Assembly (NCBI GenBank): GCA_022767285.1 | Contig: JALENY010000001.1 | Location: forward strand, 168,679-232,678 | Direction of reading: 5' to 3' | DNA length: 64,000 nt | Origin: Lachnospiraceae bacterium | GTDB taxonomy: Bacteria > Bacillota > Clostridia > Lachnospirales > Lachnospiraceae | In this document: piece after piece, positions 45,454 to 54,329 of the stretch | Position numbering within the stretch: position 1 is the first letter of the stretch | How the letters are laid out: each line of letters starts with the position of its first letter | Program-made: the position numbers and the translations under genes | The notes under the pieces: model-generated | What the model saw: only the letters and a program-made list of their open reading frames with translations | Database searches by the model: none | Told to the model about the DNA's origin: nothing

Positions 45454-46683
45454 ATGAAAGAAAAAGTGGTACTGGCATATTCAGGCGGATTAGATACTAC
45501 AACGATTATTCCGTGGTTAAAAGAACATTTTGATTATGATGTTATCTGCTGCTGCATCGACTGCGGACAGGGCAATGAGCTGGACGGTCTGGATGAAAGA
45601 GCAAAACTTTCCGGCGCCAGCAAATTATATATCGAAAATGTAATCGATGAATTCTGTGATGATTTTATCATGCCCTGCGTACAGGCCGGCGCTGTTTACG
45701 AAAACAAATACCTGCTGGGCACTTCCATGGCTCGTCCGGTTATTGCAAAAAAGCTGGTTGAAATTGCAAGAAAAGAAGGCGCTTCCGCTATCTGCCACGG
45801 TGCTACCGGTAAAGGAAACGACCAGATTCGTTTTGAACTGGCTATCAAAGCATTGGCCCCGGATCTGAAAATTATCGCTCCATGGCGTATGACCGACGTA
45901 TGGACCATCCAGTCCCGTGAAGACGAGATTGAATACTGCAAACAGCACGGCATTGATCTTCCATTTTCCACAGATTCCAGTTACAGCCGTGACCGTAACC
46001 TGTGGCACATCAGCCATGAAGGTCTTGAACTGGAAGATCCGTCCCTCGAACCGAACTACGATCACCTTCTGGTGCTGGGCGTTTCTCCGGAAAAAGCTCC
46101 GGATGAACCGGAATACGTGACCATGACCTTTGAAAAAGGTGTACCCACCAGTGTAAACGGTCAAAAAATGAAAGTTTCCGAAATCATCACCAAGCTGAAT
46201 GAACTGGGTGGAAAACACGGCATCGGTATCGTAGATATTGTAGAAAACCGCGTGGTTGGTATGAAATCCCGTGGTGTGTATGAAACGCCGGGCGGAACCA
46301 TTCTGATGGAGGCACACAAACAGCTGGAAGAACTGGTACAGGATCGTGCCACTATGGAAACGAAAAAAGATATGGGCAACAAACTGGCACAAATCGTTTA
46401 TGAAGGAAAATGGTTCACACCGCTCTGCGAAGCAGTACGGGCATTTGTAAAATCCACTCAGGAATACGTAACCGGTGAAGTTAAGTTCAAACTTTACAAA
46501 GGCAACATCATTAAAGCCGGCACCACTTCCCCGTATAGCCTGTACAGCGAGTCCCTGGCATCGTTCACCACCGGTGATATGTATGACCACCACGACGCAA
46601 GCGGATTCATCACACTGTTTGGTCTGCCGCTGAAAGTTCGCGCTATGAGAATGCTGGAACTGGAAAAGAATAACAATAAATAA
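45454..46683 (+). CDS. argG: Argininosuccinate synthase
   Basis: Joins citrulline and aspartate using ATP. The 409-residue protein has the PP-loop motif SGGLDTT (10-16) at the N-terminus and the family segments GKGNDQIRFE and TDSSYSRDRNLWH. I use the ATG at 45454, with AGGAGG nine bases upstream; the frame is open further upstream to 45268, but that part is the repeated leader, not protein. argH, its usual neighbour, is not present; a terminator follows at once. Confidence 0.97.
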   Translation: MKEKVVLAYSGGLDTTTIIPWLKEHFDYDVICCCIDCGQGNELDGLDERAKLSGASKLYIENVIDEFCDDFIMPCVQAGAVYENKYLLGTSMARPVIAKKLVEIARKEGASAICHGATGKGNDQIRFELAIKALAPDLKIIAPWRMTDVWTIQSREDEIEYCKQHGIDLPFSTDSSYSRDRNLWHISHEGLELEDPSLEPNYDHLLVLGVSPEKAPDEPEYVTMTFEKGVPTSVNGQKMKVSEIITKLNELGGKHGIGIVDIVENRVVGMKSRGVYETPGGTILMEAHKQLEELVQDRATMETKKDMGNKLAQIVYEGKWFTPLCEAVRAFVKSTQEYVTGEVKFKLYKGNIIKAGTTSPYSLYSESLASFTTGDMYDHHDASGFITLFGLPLKVRAMRMLELEKNNNK

Positions 46684-46703
46684 AGATATAACAACATATA
46701 CAA

Positions 46704-46738
46704 CGGGTCGACAGAAACTATCTGCCGACCCGATTTTT
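46704..46738 (+). terminator. Intrinsic terminator of argG
   Basis: CGGGTCG and CGACCCG arms (46704-46732), extended by CAG/CTG inside, followed by ATTTTTG. It begins about 20 bases after the argG stop, showing argG is monocistronic. Confidence 0.88.
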
Positions 46739-46817
46739 GTACTTCACATAAATATAATGTTTATCCTGATCATGTCCGATCTGCACCCTGCATCCAATCA
46801 CCGGAGTGCTCCCCATT

Positions 46818-47966
46818 CTACCCTCTGATCTCCAGAAGCTTCTTCTTCAGTTCATTTTCCATGCTCTGCAGTTCCGCCTCCGCCGCCATACGTTTTTCAT
46901 GGCCTTCTCGCTGAATCTGCATAACCTCGTCAAAGGTCCTGATCAGATTCTCGTTGGTTGCCTTGAGGGTTTCCATATCCACAATACCGCGCTCGGATTC
47001 TCTGGCTGTCTCGACACTGGCCGTGTGCAATGCTTCTGCATTCTTGCGCAGCAGCGCGTTGGTCATGTCTGTCACTTCCCGATGAGCTTTTGCCGCCTCC
47101 GTGGAATGTGCAACACCGAGGGCAATGACCATCTGGCTCTTCCACAGAGGGATGGTATTTACGATGGTCGTCTGGATTTTTTCCGCCATCATGGTGTCGT
47201 TGCTCTGGACGAGACGTATCTGTGGTGCGGTCTGCAGAGATATCTGTCTGGTCAGTTCCAGATCATGAAGTTTCTTTTCAAAGCGATTGCACATGCTGTC
47301 CAGATCCCTTGCTGTCTGAGCATCTTCCGGCAGCCCACTGGCCTGGGCTTTTGCCTGCATAGCCGGAAGTTCTTCCGTGCGAACCTGACGCAGTTTCATT
47401 TTTCCGGCCTGAATATACATGGTCAGCTCTTTAAAATAAGCCAGATTTGTCTCGTACATCTTATCCAGCATAGCCGTATCTTTCATAAGCTGAATCTGAT
47501 GTCCCTCCAGCACGTTTACGATCCTGTCCACATTTGCTTCCGCCTTGTCGTATTTTGCTTTCATTGTGGAGATTTTGTTGGAAGCTTTTTTGAAAATTCC
47601 AAAGAAACCTTTTTCTTCTTCCTCCGCATCAAAGCTTTTCAGCTCCGTCACCACCTGAGTCAGCATATCGCCCACTTCACCCAGGTCCTGATTCCGCACA
47701 TTATTGAGGGCGCTCTCGGAAAAATCAGCCAGTTTTTTCTGAGCTCCGGCACCGTACTGAAGAATAGCGTTTGAATTTGTCAGATCAATCTGTTTTGCAA
47801 AATTTTCCACAACTTTCTGTTCTTCCGGAGAAAGCTGCGGTTCCTGCACTGCAGGGATTTCCTCTTTTACTGCTGCCGGTGTCTGCTTTGGTTCTTCCAC
47901 TGCAAAGGGATCCAGAGTAAGAGTCGGTACTGCGGCTGCCTCTATATCTTTATATACATCGCTCAT
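46818..47966 (-). CDS. telA: TelA/KlaA family (toxic anion resistance) protein
   Basis: A 382-residue, mostly alpha-helical cytosolic protein of the TelA (PF05816) family, named for tellurite resistance but of unclear biochemistry. Diagnostic segments are GFFGIFKKASNKISTMKAKY, EGHQIQLMKDTAMLDKMY and QSNDTMMAEKIQTTIVNTIP. It equals the Bacillus YaaN length. It follows xpaC by 30 bases, the xpaC-yaaN pair known from Bacillus. A role in cell envelope stress has been suggested for the family; no metal resistance is shown here. Confidence 0.9.
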   Translation of the reverse strand: MSDVYKDIEAAAVPTLTLDPFAVEEPKQTPAAVKEEIPAVQEPQLSPEEQKVVENFAKQIDLTNSNAILQYGAGAQKKLADFSESALNNVRNQDLGEVGDMLTQVVTELKSFDAEEEEKGFFGIFKKASNKISTMKAKYDKAEANVDRIVNVLEGHQIQLMKDTAMLDKMYETNLAYFKELTMYIQAGKMKLRQVRTEELPAMQAKAQASGLPEDAQTARDLDSMCNRFEKKLHDLELTRQISLQTAPQIRLVQSNDTMMAEKIQTTIVNTIPLWKSQMVIALGVAHSTEAAKAHREVTDMTNALLRKNAEALHTASVETARESERGIVDMETLKATNENLIRTFDEVMQIQREGHEKRMAAEAELQSMENELKKKLLEIRG

Positions 47967-47996
47967 CTTTGTTTATCTCCTTTTGTTCATTTGATT

Positions 47997-49289
47997 TCAT
48001 TTATGCTCAAAATCCGACTTTGTCAGGCCTTCCTGGGTGAGCATGGTATTCAGTACGGAAATATCCGAAGAAATGTCCCATGCAGTATCCTGATAAAAAT
48101 CATCCAGCAATTTTTCAAAGGCAAAATTCAGTGTATCGATGGTCTTCTCAATCTCTTCTTTGGAACTTGTAATATTGGCCCCCTCAATGGGCTGTGCATC
48201 CAGTTCCTCGTAGGCATCCAGCAATTTTACCGTGGTGGGCAGATAATAGCTCATCAGCTTTTTCAGATCGCCTACCAACTCCGGCTTTTCCTTCACCCTC
48301 TGGAATATTTTCTGTACAATATTTTCCATTCTGGCAATTTTCTCCGAAATTTCTTCTCCCGGTATGGCATCGTTGCTGGCATGTATTCTTCTCACAAAGG
48401 CCTCACCCTCAGTGATTACCTGTATGACATTCTCAGGTAATGCCGCATCAGCACTCTCTTTTAGCTTCTTTTCCTGCTCACGCAGCAAATATTGCTGCTG
48501 CGCCTGCTGGTACTGATGATATGATTCATCAGTGATCATAAGATATGTCTCCTGCTCATCCAGATGACCCTGTCGGAAAAAACCTTTTCCGATCATATAA
48601 CGCATATCTCTCTGAACATAGCTGATGGATTTTCCTGTTCGTTTTGCCAGTTCCTGTATGGAACAGTACATCCGGTTTCCAAGCTCTTTTACATATCGAT
48701 GGAAACGATTCACACGGCCAATCATGCTTATGCCCTTTACGAACATGAACAGACTCACACCGAAAAATGCAGTCAGCAACACCAGCGATATAATCCCGCC
48801 GACCCGATGAATACCCAGGCCAAACAGCGCCGCAATCAATGTTGCAGCCACTCCTCCGGAAGTTCCCAAAATCCCCAGGAATCCGAACACCGACAGAACC
48901 ACGCCGATCCCGGTGGTACTGGCTGTTTCCCCATACAGCTTCGGTATCATGGGCTTTTCTTTCTTTACCACCGAACAGTTCGCCGTCTGGGAGCGCTCCC
49001 GTCCCCGTGACCCGGATGTATCGTCAGAATATCTCATTCTGCCTCTCACTCTGTCACGAGACGCACGACCAGTGTTTCTTATGCTGTCATTTACTGCTCT
49101 GTTTGCTGTTTGAAAACCGTCATTTACTGCCCGGTTCGCTGTTTTCAAGCTATCGTTCACATTTTTTATGGCAGAATCTACAATGCGGCCAATGTTTTCA
49201 TTTAAATCTGAAAAATCTCTTGAATCAATCGAGGACTGTACGGTTCTTCTGATATCCTCGCCCCACTTCGACCAGTTATTATCATCCAT
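47997..49289 (-). CDS. xpaC: XpaC family protein (BCIP-hydrolysis-associated), membrane-anchored
   Basis: A 430-residue protein. The N-terminal 110 residues are hydrophilic with a repeated helical pattern (TANRAVND twice), followed by two or three transmembrane helices (about 125-185) and a C-terminal helical cytosolic domain matching the XpaC/5-bromo-4-chloroindolyl phosphate hydrolysis family. It includes SIQELAKRTGKSISYVQRD, which looks like a small helix-turn-helix-like segment. It is translated from an ATG with GGGAGGACAATA upstream, behind a long structured leader, and is co-transcribed with telA. The biochemical role of XpaC is unknown. Confidence 0.85.
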   Translation of the reverse strand: MDDNNWSKWGEDIRRTVQSSIDSRDFSDLNENIGRIVDSAIKNVNDSLKTANRAVNDGFQTANRAVNDSIRNTGRASRDRVRGRMRYSDDTSGSRGRERSQTANCSVVKKEKPMIPKLYGETASTTGIGVVLSVFGFLGILGTSGGVAATLIAALFGLGIHRVGGIISLVLLTAFFGVSLFMFVKGISMIGRVNRFHRYVKELGNRMYCSIQELAKRTGKSISYVQRDMRYMIGKGFFRQGHLDEQETYLMITDESYHQYQQAQQQYLLREQEKKLKESADAALPENVIQVITEGEAFVRRIHASNDAIPGEEISEKIARMENIVQKIFQRVKEKPELVGDLKKLMSYYLPTTVKLLDAYEELDAQPIEGANITSSKEEIEKTIDTLNFAFEKLLDDFYQDTAWDISSDISVLNTMLTQEGLTKSDFEHK

Positions 49290-49312
49290 ATTATTGTCCT
49301 CCCAAAACCAGC

Positions 49313-49398
49313 GTAACCCCTGCAGAAGGTCGTAATATATCCCCTTCCAGGCTCATACCCGATGAGCGTAGCAGGCGTCGTCCACACGATAATGTTAC
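49313..49398 (-). ncRNA. Structured 5' leader of xpaC-telA, candidate cis-regulatory RNA
   Basis: On the minus strand a closing helix GTAAC/GTTAC (49394-49398 with 49313-49317) encloses three hairpins: TCGT-GTGG-ACGA (49378-49389), GCTCAT-CGGGT-ATGAGC (49351-49367), and a two-part stem CCTG/CAGG plus GAAGG/CCTTC (49319-49351). That is a multibranch junction of about 86 bases between promoter and start codon. It does not match a riboswitch class I recognise. The fold is hand-drawn and not tested for covariation. Confidence 0.45.
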
Positions 49399-49408
49399 AT
49401 ATATAAAA

Positions 49409-49437
49409 ATTATATATTATGGGATTCCAAATTACAA
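49409..49437 (-). promoter_or_regulatory. Sigma-A promoter of xpaC-telA
   Basis: TTGTAA (49432-49437) and TATAAT (49409-49414) on the minus strand, 17 bases apart. The predicted leader is about 113 bases long. Confidence 0.7.
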
Positions 49438-49481
49438 GAGCAAATACGAACTGCCGCTATGCACGATTGAATCCAATATCA

Positions 49482-49532
49482 TCTAAAAAAAATTGTTTCC
49501 CGACAGCTAAAAAGCTGATCAGGAAACAATTT
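49482..49532 (-). terminator. Intrinsic terminator of nrdD
   Basis: On the minus strand arms AAATTGTTTCC and GGAAACAATTT (49490-49532) with an inner CAGCT/AGCTG stem are followed by a T-run (A-run 49485-49492 on the plus strand). It begins about 12 bases after the nrdD stop, so no nrdG is co-transcribed downstream. Confidence 0.85.
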
Positions 49533-49543
49533 CCAAGACTACA

Positions 49544-51907
49544 CTATTTTATATGATCCACATATTTCTGAATGTTGGACGCATTTACATATTTCTCCAT
49601 ATGCTCGCCATCATCCACAATCAGTGTGGGTGCCTGGCGGATACCGTATTTTCTTACCAGTTCCGGATTCTGTTCTGCATCAATCACCTGATATTCGTGA
49701 CCTTCCAGCATCTTCTTTGCAATCTTACAGTTAGGGCAGGTGCTTGTGGTAAACAGATATCTCACCCCGTGAACCGGTTCTACTTTCACATCATCACCGG
49801 AGATGGTGACAACTGCCTTGGTGCTGCGGAATTTGGAATGTTCAATATCATATACGGTACGATTTTTGTATTCCTGTGTCTTTCCGTCATTCCAGTTCTG
49901 AACCGGACGGTAATATCCGGTGATCCGGCTGTAGACTTCCGTCGGTTTATGGCAGGTCGGGCAGGTAAAATGCTCTCCGGCAATGTAACCGTGATCTTTA
50001 CAGACGGAATAGGTGGGTGACAACGTATAATAAGGCAATTTGTAGTTTTCTGCTATCTTGCGCACCAGAGATGCCGCAGCTTTCCAATCCGGAAGTTTTT
50101 CGCCCAGAAATGCATGGAATACCGTTCCGGATGTATACAGCGTCTGCAGTTCGTCCTGAATATCCAGCGCTTCAAAAATGTCGGCAGTGTAATCAACCGG
50201 AAGATGCGAACTGTTGGTGTAATACGGCGTATCCCCATGGCTGCCTGCGGTCTTGATATCCGGCCACTGTTCCCGGTCATGTTTTGCAAGACGGTACGCG
50301 GTGGACTCTGCCGGAGTAGCCTCCAGATTATACAAATCTCCGTACTGTTCCTGATACTGCACCATACGGTTTCTCATATGGTTCAGTACATCCTTTGTAA
50401 ACTGCTGCGTTTTCGGATCAGTCATATCGCCGCCAAGCCATTTTGCATTGAGTCCGGCTTCATTCATGCCTACCAGACCAATCGTGGAAAAATGATTGGC
50501 AAAACTGCCCAAATACCGTTTAGTATAAGGATACAGCCCCGTATCCAGGAGCTTCGTAATAACCGTACGTTTTACATGCAGGGAACGTGCGGATATATCC
50601 ATCATGCGATCCAGACTTTTGTAGAAATCCTCTTCATTCTCTGCCTGGTATGCAATACGCGGCATATTGATGGTAACAACGCCGATGGAACCGGTGCTCT
50701 CGCCGGAGCCGAAATATCCGCCGGATTTCTTTCTCAGTTCACGCAGATCCAGACGCAGACGGCAGCACATGCTTCGCACATCGCTGGGTTCCATATCGCT
50801 ATTGATATAGTTCGAGAAATACGGTGTTCCGTATTTTGCAGTCATCTCAAAGAGAAGACGGTTGTTTTCTGTGTCAGACCAGTCAAAATCAGATGTAATG
50901 GAATAAGTCGGAATCGGATACTGGAAACCGCGTCCGTTGGCATCACCCTCGATCATCGTTTCGATGAACGCCCGGTTTACCATGTCCATCTCTTTTTTGC
51001 AGTCTTTATATTTGAAATCCATCTCTTTGCCGCCAACGATGGCCGGTAGTTCGGCCAGATCGTTCGGCACTGTCCAATCCAGAGTAATATTGGAAAAAGG
51101 AGCCTGGGTTCCCCAGCGACTCGGTGTATTCACACCGTACACAAAGGATTCAATGCATTTTTTAACTTCCCGGTAGGACAGGTTATCTGCCTTTACAAAA
51201 GGAGCCAGATATGTGTCAAAGGAAGAGAATGCCTGTGCGCCGGCCCATTCGTTCTGCATGATGCCAAGAAAATTGACCATCTGGTTGCAGAGCACGCTTA
51301 AATGCTTTGCCGGAGCAGATGTGATTTTCCCGGGAATGCCGCCCAGTCCTTCCACGATCAGCTGTTTTAAAGACCACCCGGCACAGTAACCGGTCAGCAT
51401 GGACAAATCATGAATATGGATATCCGCATTGCGGTGTGCATCGGAGATCTCCGCATCATAAATCTCAGAAAGCCAATAGTTTGCTGTAACCGCACCGGAA
51501 TTGCTTAAGATCAGACCCCCTACCGAATACGTAACCGTAGAGTTCTCCTTGACACGCCAATCCTCTACTTTTACATATTTGTTGACCGTTTCTTTGTAGT
51601 CCAGCATGGTTGCATTCATATTTCGTATTTTTTCACGCTGTTTTCGGTAAAGAATATATGCCTTTGCAACATCGCCGTATCCGGTCTGGATCAGAACATT
51701 CTCTACACTGTCCTGGATATCTTCCACAAAAATCTCATTATTTTTTATTTTATTCTGAAAATCAGATGTAACACGAAGTCCCAGCACATCCAGCATATCC
51801 GGACTGAACTGTTTCTGGGTAGCCTTAAATGCTTTTCCGATTGCATCTGTTATCTTTTTCATCTGAAACTCAACAATGCCGCCGTCTCGTTTTAAAACCT
51901 GAAACAT
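49544..51907 (-). CDS. nrdD: Anaerobic (class III) ribonucleoside-triphosphate reductase with C-terminal redoxin domain
   Basis: A glycyl-radical enzyme that reduces ribonucleotides without oxygen. From the ATG at 51907 (GGAGAGG upstream) it is 787 residues: an ATP-cone (1-95), the barrel domain, a zinc site (C636, C649, C652) and the glycyl radical motif RITGYYRP with Gly664. The last 80 residues (about 708-787) form an added glutaredoxin/NrdH-like domain with CPNC (724-727) and QAPTLIV (cis-Pro loop). Class III enzymes usually end soon after the radical loop and use formate; a fused redoxin suggests thiol-based reduction. The activating enzyme nrdG is not adjacent. An NrdR box lies upstream. 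Confidence 0.95.
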   Translation of the reverse strand: MFQVLKRDGGIVEFQMKKITDAIGKAFKATQKQFSPDMLDVLGLRVTSDFQNKIKNNEIFVEDIQDSVENVLIQTGYGDVAKAYILYRKQREKIRNMNATMLDYKETVNKYVKVEDWRVKENSTVTYSVGGLILSNSGAVTANYWLSEIYDAEISDAHRNADIHIHDLSMLTGYCAGWSLKQLIVEGLGGIPGKITSAPAKHLSVLCNQMVNFLGIMQNEWAGAQAFSSFDTYLAPFVKADNLSYREVKKCIESFVYGVNTPSRWGTQAPFSNITLDWTVPNDLAELPAIVGGKEMDFKYKDCKKEMDMVNRAFIETMIEGDANGRGFQYPIPTYSITSDFDWSDTENNRLLFEMTAKYGTPYFSNYINSDMEPSDVRSMCCRLRLDLRELRKKSGGYFGSGESTGSIGVVTINMPRIAYQAENEEDFYKSLDRMMDISARSLHVKRTVITKLLDTGLYPYTKRYLGSFANHFSTIGLVGMNEAGLNAKWLGGDMTDPKTQQFTKDVLNHMRNRMVQYQEQYGDLYNLEATPAESTAYRLAKHDREQWPDIKTAGSHGDTPYYTNSSHLPVDYTADIFEALDIQDELQTLYTSGTVFHAFLGEKLPDWKAAASLVRKIAENYKLPYYTLSPTYSVCKDHGYIAGEHFTCPTCHKPTEVYSRITGYYRPVQNWNDGKTQEYKNRTVYDIEHSKFRSTKAVVTISGDDVKVEPVHGVRYLFTTSTCPNCKIAKKMLEGHEYQVIDAEQNPELVRKYGIRQAPTLIVDDGEHMEKYVNASNIQKYVDHIK

Positions 51908-51947
51908 ACCTCTTATCCTCTCCTTCTTCCGTTCTCGTGTATTACAC

Positions 51948-51976
51948 ATTGTAACATCATGTTGCGTTTCAGTCAA
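51948..51976 (-). promoter_or_regulatory. Sigma-A promoter of nrdD
   Basis: TTGACT (51971-51976) and TACAAT (51948-51953) on the minus strand, 17 bases apart, with a leader of about 35 bases. A second possible pair (TTGAAA-17-TATATG) lies further upstream over the NrdR box. Confidence 0.65.
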
Positions 51977-51982
51977 CCAAAA

Positions 51983-52000
51983 AGCACCATATATTGTGCT
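51983..52000 (-). promoter_or_regulatory. NrdR box upstream of nrdD
   Basis: AGCACAATATATGGTGCT on the minus strand is close to the NrdR consensus ACACNATATATNGTGT. NrdR is the nucleotide-sensing repressor of ribonucleotide reductase genes. NrdR normally needs two boxes about three helical turns apart; a partner near 51952-51969 is only weakly similar. The A- and T-flanked palindrome (51979-52004) could also end hflX transcription. Confidence 0.6.
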
Positions 52001-52030
52001 TTTTATGCATTTTCAACAATACATGGTACC

Positions 52031-53275
52031 TTATGTCACTTTTACGTAATATTCCCTTGGGATATATGCAGAAACCGAAATTCCCTGATCTGTATATTCT
52101 TCTTTTATCACCTGTCCGTACTGACGTATGACCGCAAGCCGACCTGCATGTTCATATGGATATAACCGTTCAATATAGACCTGATTCTCCAGCACTATTT
52201 CTTCCAGGGTCTGTTTCAGTTCTTCCAGACCTGAGCCTGTCCGCGCAGACACTTTCAAAACATAGTCTGCCTTGAAATCACGGAACACCCCTCCGTCCGG
52301 CAGCTTGTCGATTTTGTTAAACAGTGTGATTACTTTCTTCTGCTCCACACCCAGCTGCCGAAGTGTCTCATAAACAATATACATCTGTTCGTCCATTCTG
52401 GGATTGGACGCATCCACCACATGGATCAGTATATCCGCATACTTTGCCTCCTCCAGCGTACTGCGAAATGCTTCAATCAAATGGTGCGGCAGTTTTCGAA
52501 TAAATCCTACCGTATCCGTCAAAAGCACCTGCTGCTGTCCCGGCAGTTCCAAAACTCTGGTGGTCGGATCCAGTGTAGCAAAAAGTTTGTCTTCTTCCAG
52601 CACACCGGCACCGGTCAGACGGTTCAAAAGCGTTGATTTTCCGGCATTGGTATATCCAACAATAGCAGCCACTTTCATTCTTCCGTCTTTTCTCTGTCCG
52701 CGGATCAGTTCCCGGTGTTTTTTCACATTTTCCAATTCTGACTTCAATTGAGAAATCCTGCTCTTGATCAGGCGTCGGTCCATCTCCAACTTTTTCTCAC
52801 CCGGACCGCGGGTTCCGATGCCGCCGCCAAGCCGCGACAGAGAATTACGCAACCCCACCAGCCTTGCAGCCCGATAGCGAAGCTGTGCCAGCTCCACCTG
52901 GATTTTTCCCTCGCTGCTGGTTGCCCTGGCAGCAAAAATATCCAGGATCAAAAGAGTTCGGTCCATGATCTTACAGTCCAGTTCCTGCTCAAGATTGTTG
53001 TACTGAGCAGTGGACAGTTCATCGTCACAAATGATCCCGGTTGCATCCAGTGCATAGATCAACTGACGGATTTCTTCTATTTTTCCTTTTCCAATATAAG
53101 TACCGGGGTGTACGGCTTCCCGGTTCTGGATGACTTTCGCCACGGTTTTTGCGCCCGCAGTACGGGCAAGCTCCTCCAGCTCATCCAAAGAAGAAGCGGT
53201 GTCATCCCCTTCCTGAGTCTGAACTCCCACAAGAATGACCCGCTCCTCTATTTCATGAAACTCATAATACTGCAT
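52031..53275 (-). CDS. hflX: GTPase HflX
   Basis: A 414-residue ribosome-associated GTPase that splits stalled or stressed ribosomes. The N-terminal HflX domain is followed by the glycine-rich linker RLGGGIGTRGPGEKKLE and the G domain with GYTNAGKST (G1), DTVGFI (G3) and NKID (G4). It lies eight bases after a TPR lipoprotein gene and is the last gene of the run that starts with the DUF1385 gene. Confidence 0.96.
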   Translation of the reverse strand: MQYYEFHEIEERVILVGVQTQEGDDTASSLDELEELARTAGAKTVAKVIQNREAVHPGTYIGKGKIEEIRQLIYALDATGIICDDELSTAQYNNLEQELDCKIMDRTLLILDIFAARATSSEGKIQVELAQLRYRAARLVGLRNSLSRLGGGIGTRGPGEKKLEMDRRLIKSRISQLKSELENVKKHRELIRGQRKDGRMKVAAIVGYTNAGKSTLLNRLTGAGVLEEDKLFATLDPTTRVLELPGQQQVLLTDTVGFIRKLPHHLIEAFRSTLEEAKYADILIHVVDASNPRMDEQMYIVYETLRQLGVEQKKVITLFNKIDKLPDGGVFRDFKADYVLKVSARTGSGLEELKQTLEEIVLENQVYIERLYPYEHAGRLAVIRQYGQVIKEEYTDQGISVSAYIPREYYVKVT

Positions 53276-53283
53276 AGTGTCTC

Positions 53284-54315
53284 CTAATGATTGAGAAATT
53301 CATTTTCCTTCGCCCCGGCTTCGTCTGTCGGGTATTTTACAATATATTCTGCCGCTATTGCCCTGGCATTATCCCATTCATTCAAATATTCGTAGACACA
53401 GATCTCGTTAAAGAGAAGGCTCTGCTCCACTTCATCATCTTCATACGCAAGCCCCTTTTGAATATTCAGAAGGGCACTGTCATAACTGCCCTCTGCAATA
53501 TCACACAGAGCAAGTCCATTATAGGCTTTCGCTGCAAAATCTTCTTTTTCAATGTGTTCCTGATACATGGCTCTGGCATTTGCCGTGTCTTCCATGGAAA
53601 GATATACCTTTCCCAGCAAAAGCATGGCATCCGTGTCATTATCCCTCTTTATGGCCTGGATCAGATATTCTTTGGCCTTCGTATAATCCTGCAGATAATA
53701 ATGAATCAGTCCACGGCTGTAATAGTCGTCCTCCGCCACAAGTTCCAGCGCTTTTTCCAGGTATGCAGACCCGTCCGCATTCATCTGAAGGCTGTCGTAC
53801 GCCTGGTAGATGCCAATAAACAATTCACAGTCCGCACTGTTTGAAGCTGCCACATCAAAATCATGCTGTGCCTTCTCCATATCCTTCAGAGCCAGATAAC
53901 ATTTTCCACGCAGGTAATAGTATTCCGGCTTATCTTCCAAAAGCATCAGCTCGTTGTAGACTTCAATTGCCTCACTGTACTCGCCTCTTCTTGTTCTGGA
54001 AATGGCGAGATAACTTTTCACATCCTGCTCAAAACGCGGATTTTCAGTCTCCATATAAAGCAGCGCCTTTGACAAAGAAATAGAGGCCTGTGCATATTCT
54101 GCCATATTCAGTTCTGCGATTCCCAGTCCCCGATAGGCTTCCGGGAGTTTTTCCCCCATATCTGCCAGGGCCAGGAACTGATCCTTTGCAGCATCGTAGT
54201 CATTCTCCTCCAATGCCTGCACACCGGCTGTATAGGCTTCTTCAGCCTCCTTGCTGACACAGCCCGTCAATAACATCATACACAGCAATATGAGGCTGAC
54301 ACCAAATTTCTTCAC
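53284..54315 (-). CDS. TPR-repeat lipoprotein
   Basis: A 343-residue lipoprotein with a lipobox LTGC (Cys19) and about eight tetratricopeptide repeats from residue 25 to the end (for example AYTAGVQALEENDYDAAKDQ). TPR lipoproteins act as extracytoplasmic scaffolds; no specific function can be assigned. It follows glmM by 14 bases and precedes hflX by eight, so it is part of the same run. Confidence 0.85.
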   Translation of the reverse strand: MKKFGVSLILLCMMLLTGCVSKEAEEAYTAGVQALEENDYDAAKDQFLALADMGEKLPEAYRGLGIAELNMAEYAQASISLSKALLYMETENPRFEQDVKSYLAISRTRRGEYSEAIEVYNELMLLEDKPEYYYLRGKCYLALKDMEKAQHDFDVAASNSADCELFIGIYQAYDSLQMNADGSAYLEKALELVAEDDYYSRGLIHYYLQDYTKAKEYLIQAIKRDNDTDAMLLLGKVYLSMEDTANARAMYQEHIEKEDFAAKAYNGLALCDIAEGSYDSALLNIQKGLAYEDDEVEQSLLFNEICVYEYLNEWDNARAIAAEYIVKYPTDEAGAKENEFLNH

Positions 54316-54329
54316 GACGTTGTTCCTCT

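Noticed and set aside
45625..46593. Long minus-strand open frame opposite argG
   Set aside because: It is antisense to a clearly conserved gene, lacks a recognisable domain and reflects codon bias of argG; treated as a shadow.
49313..49398. yybP-ykoY (manganese) riboswitch in the xpaC leader
   Set aside because: The context is similar in size, but the conserved GGGGAGUA and the paired metal-binding loop sequences of that class are not visible, so the leader was left unclassified.
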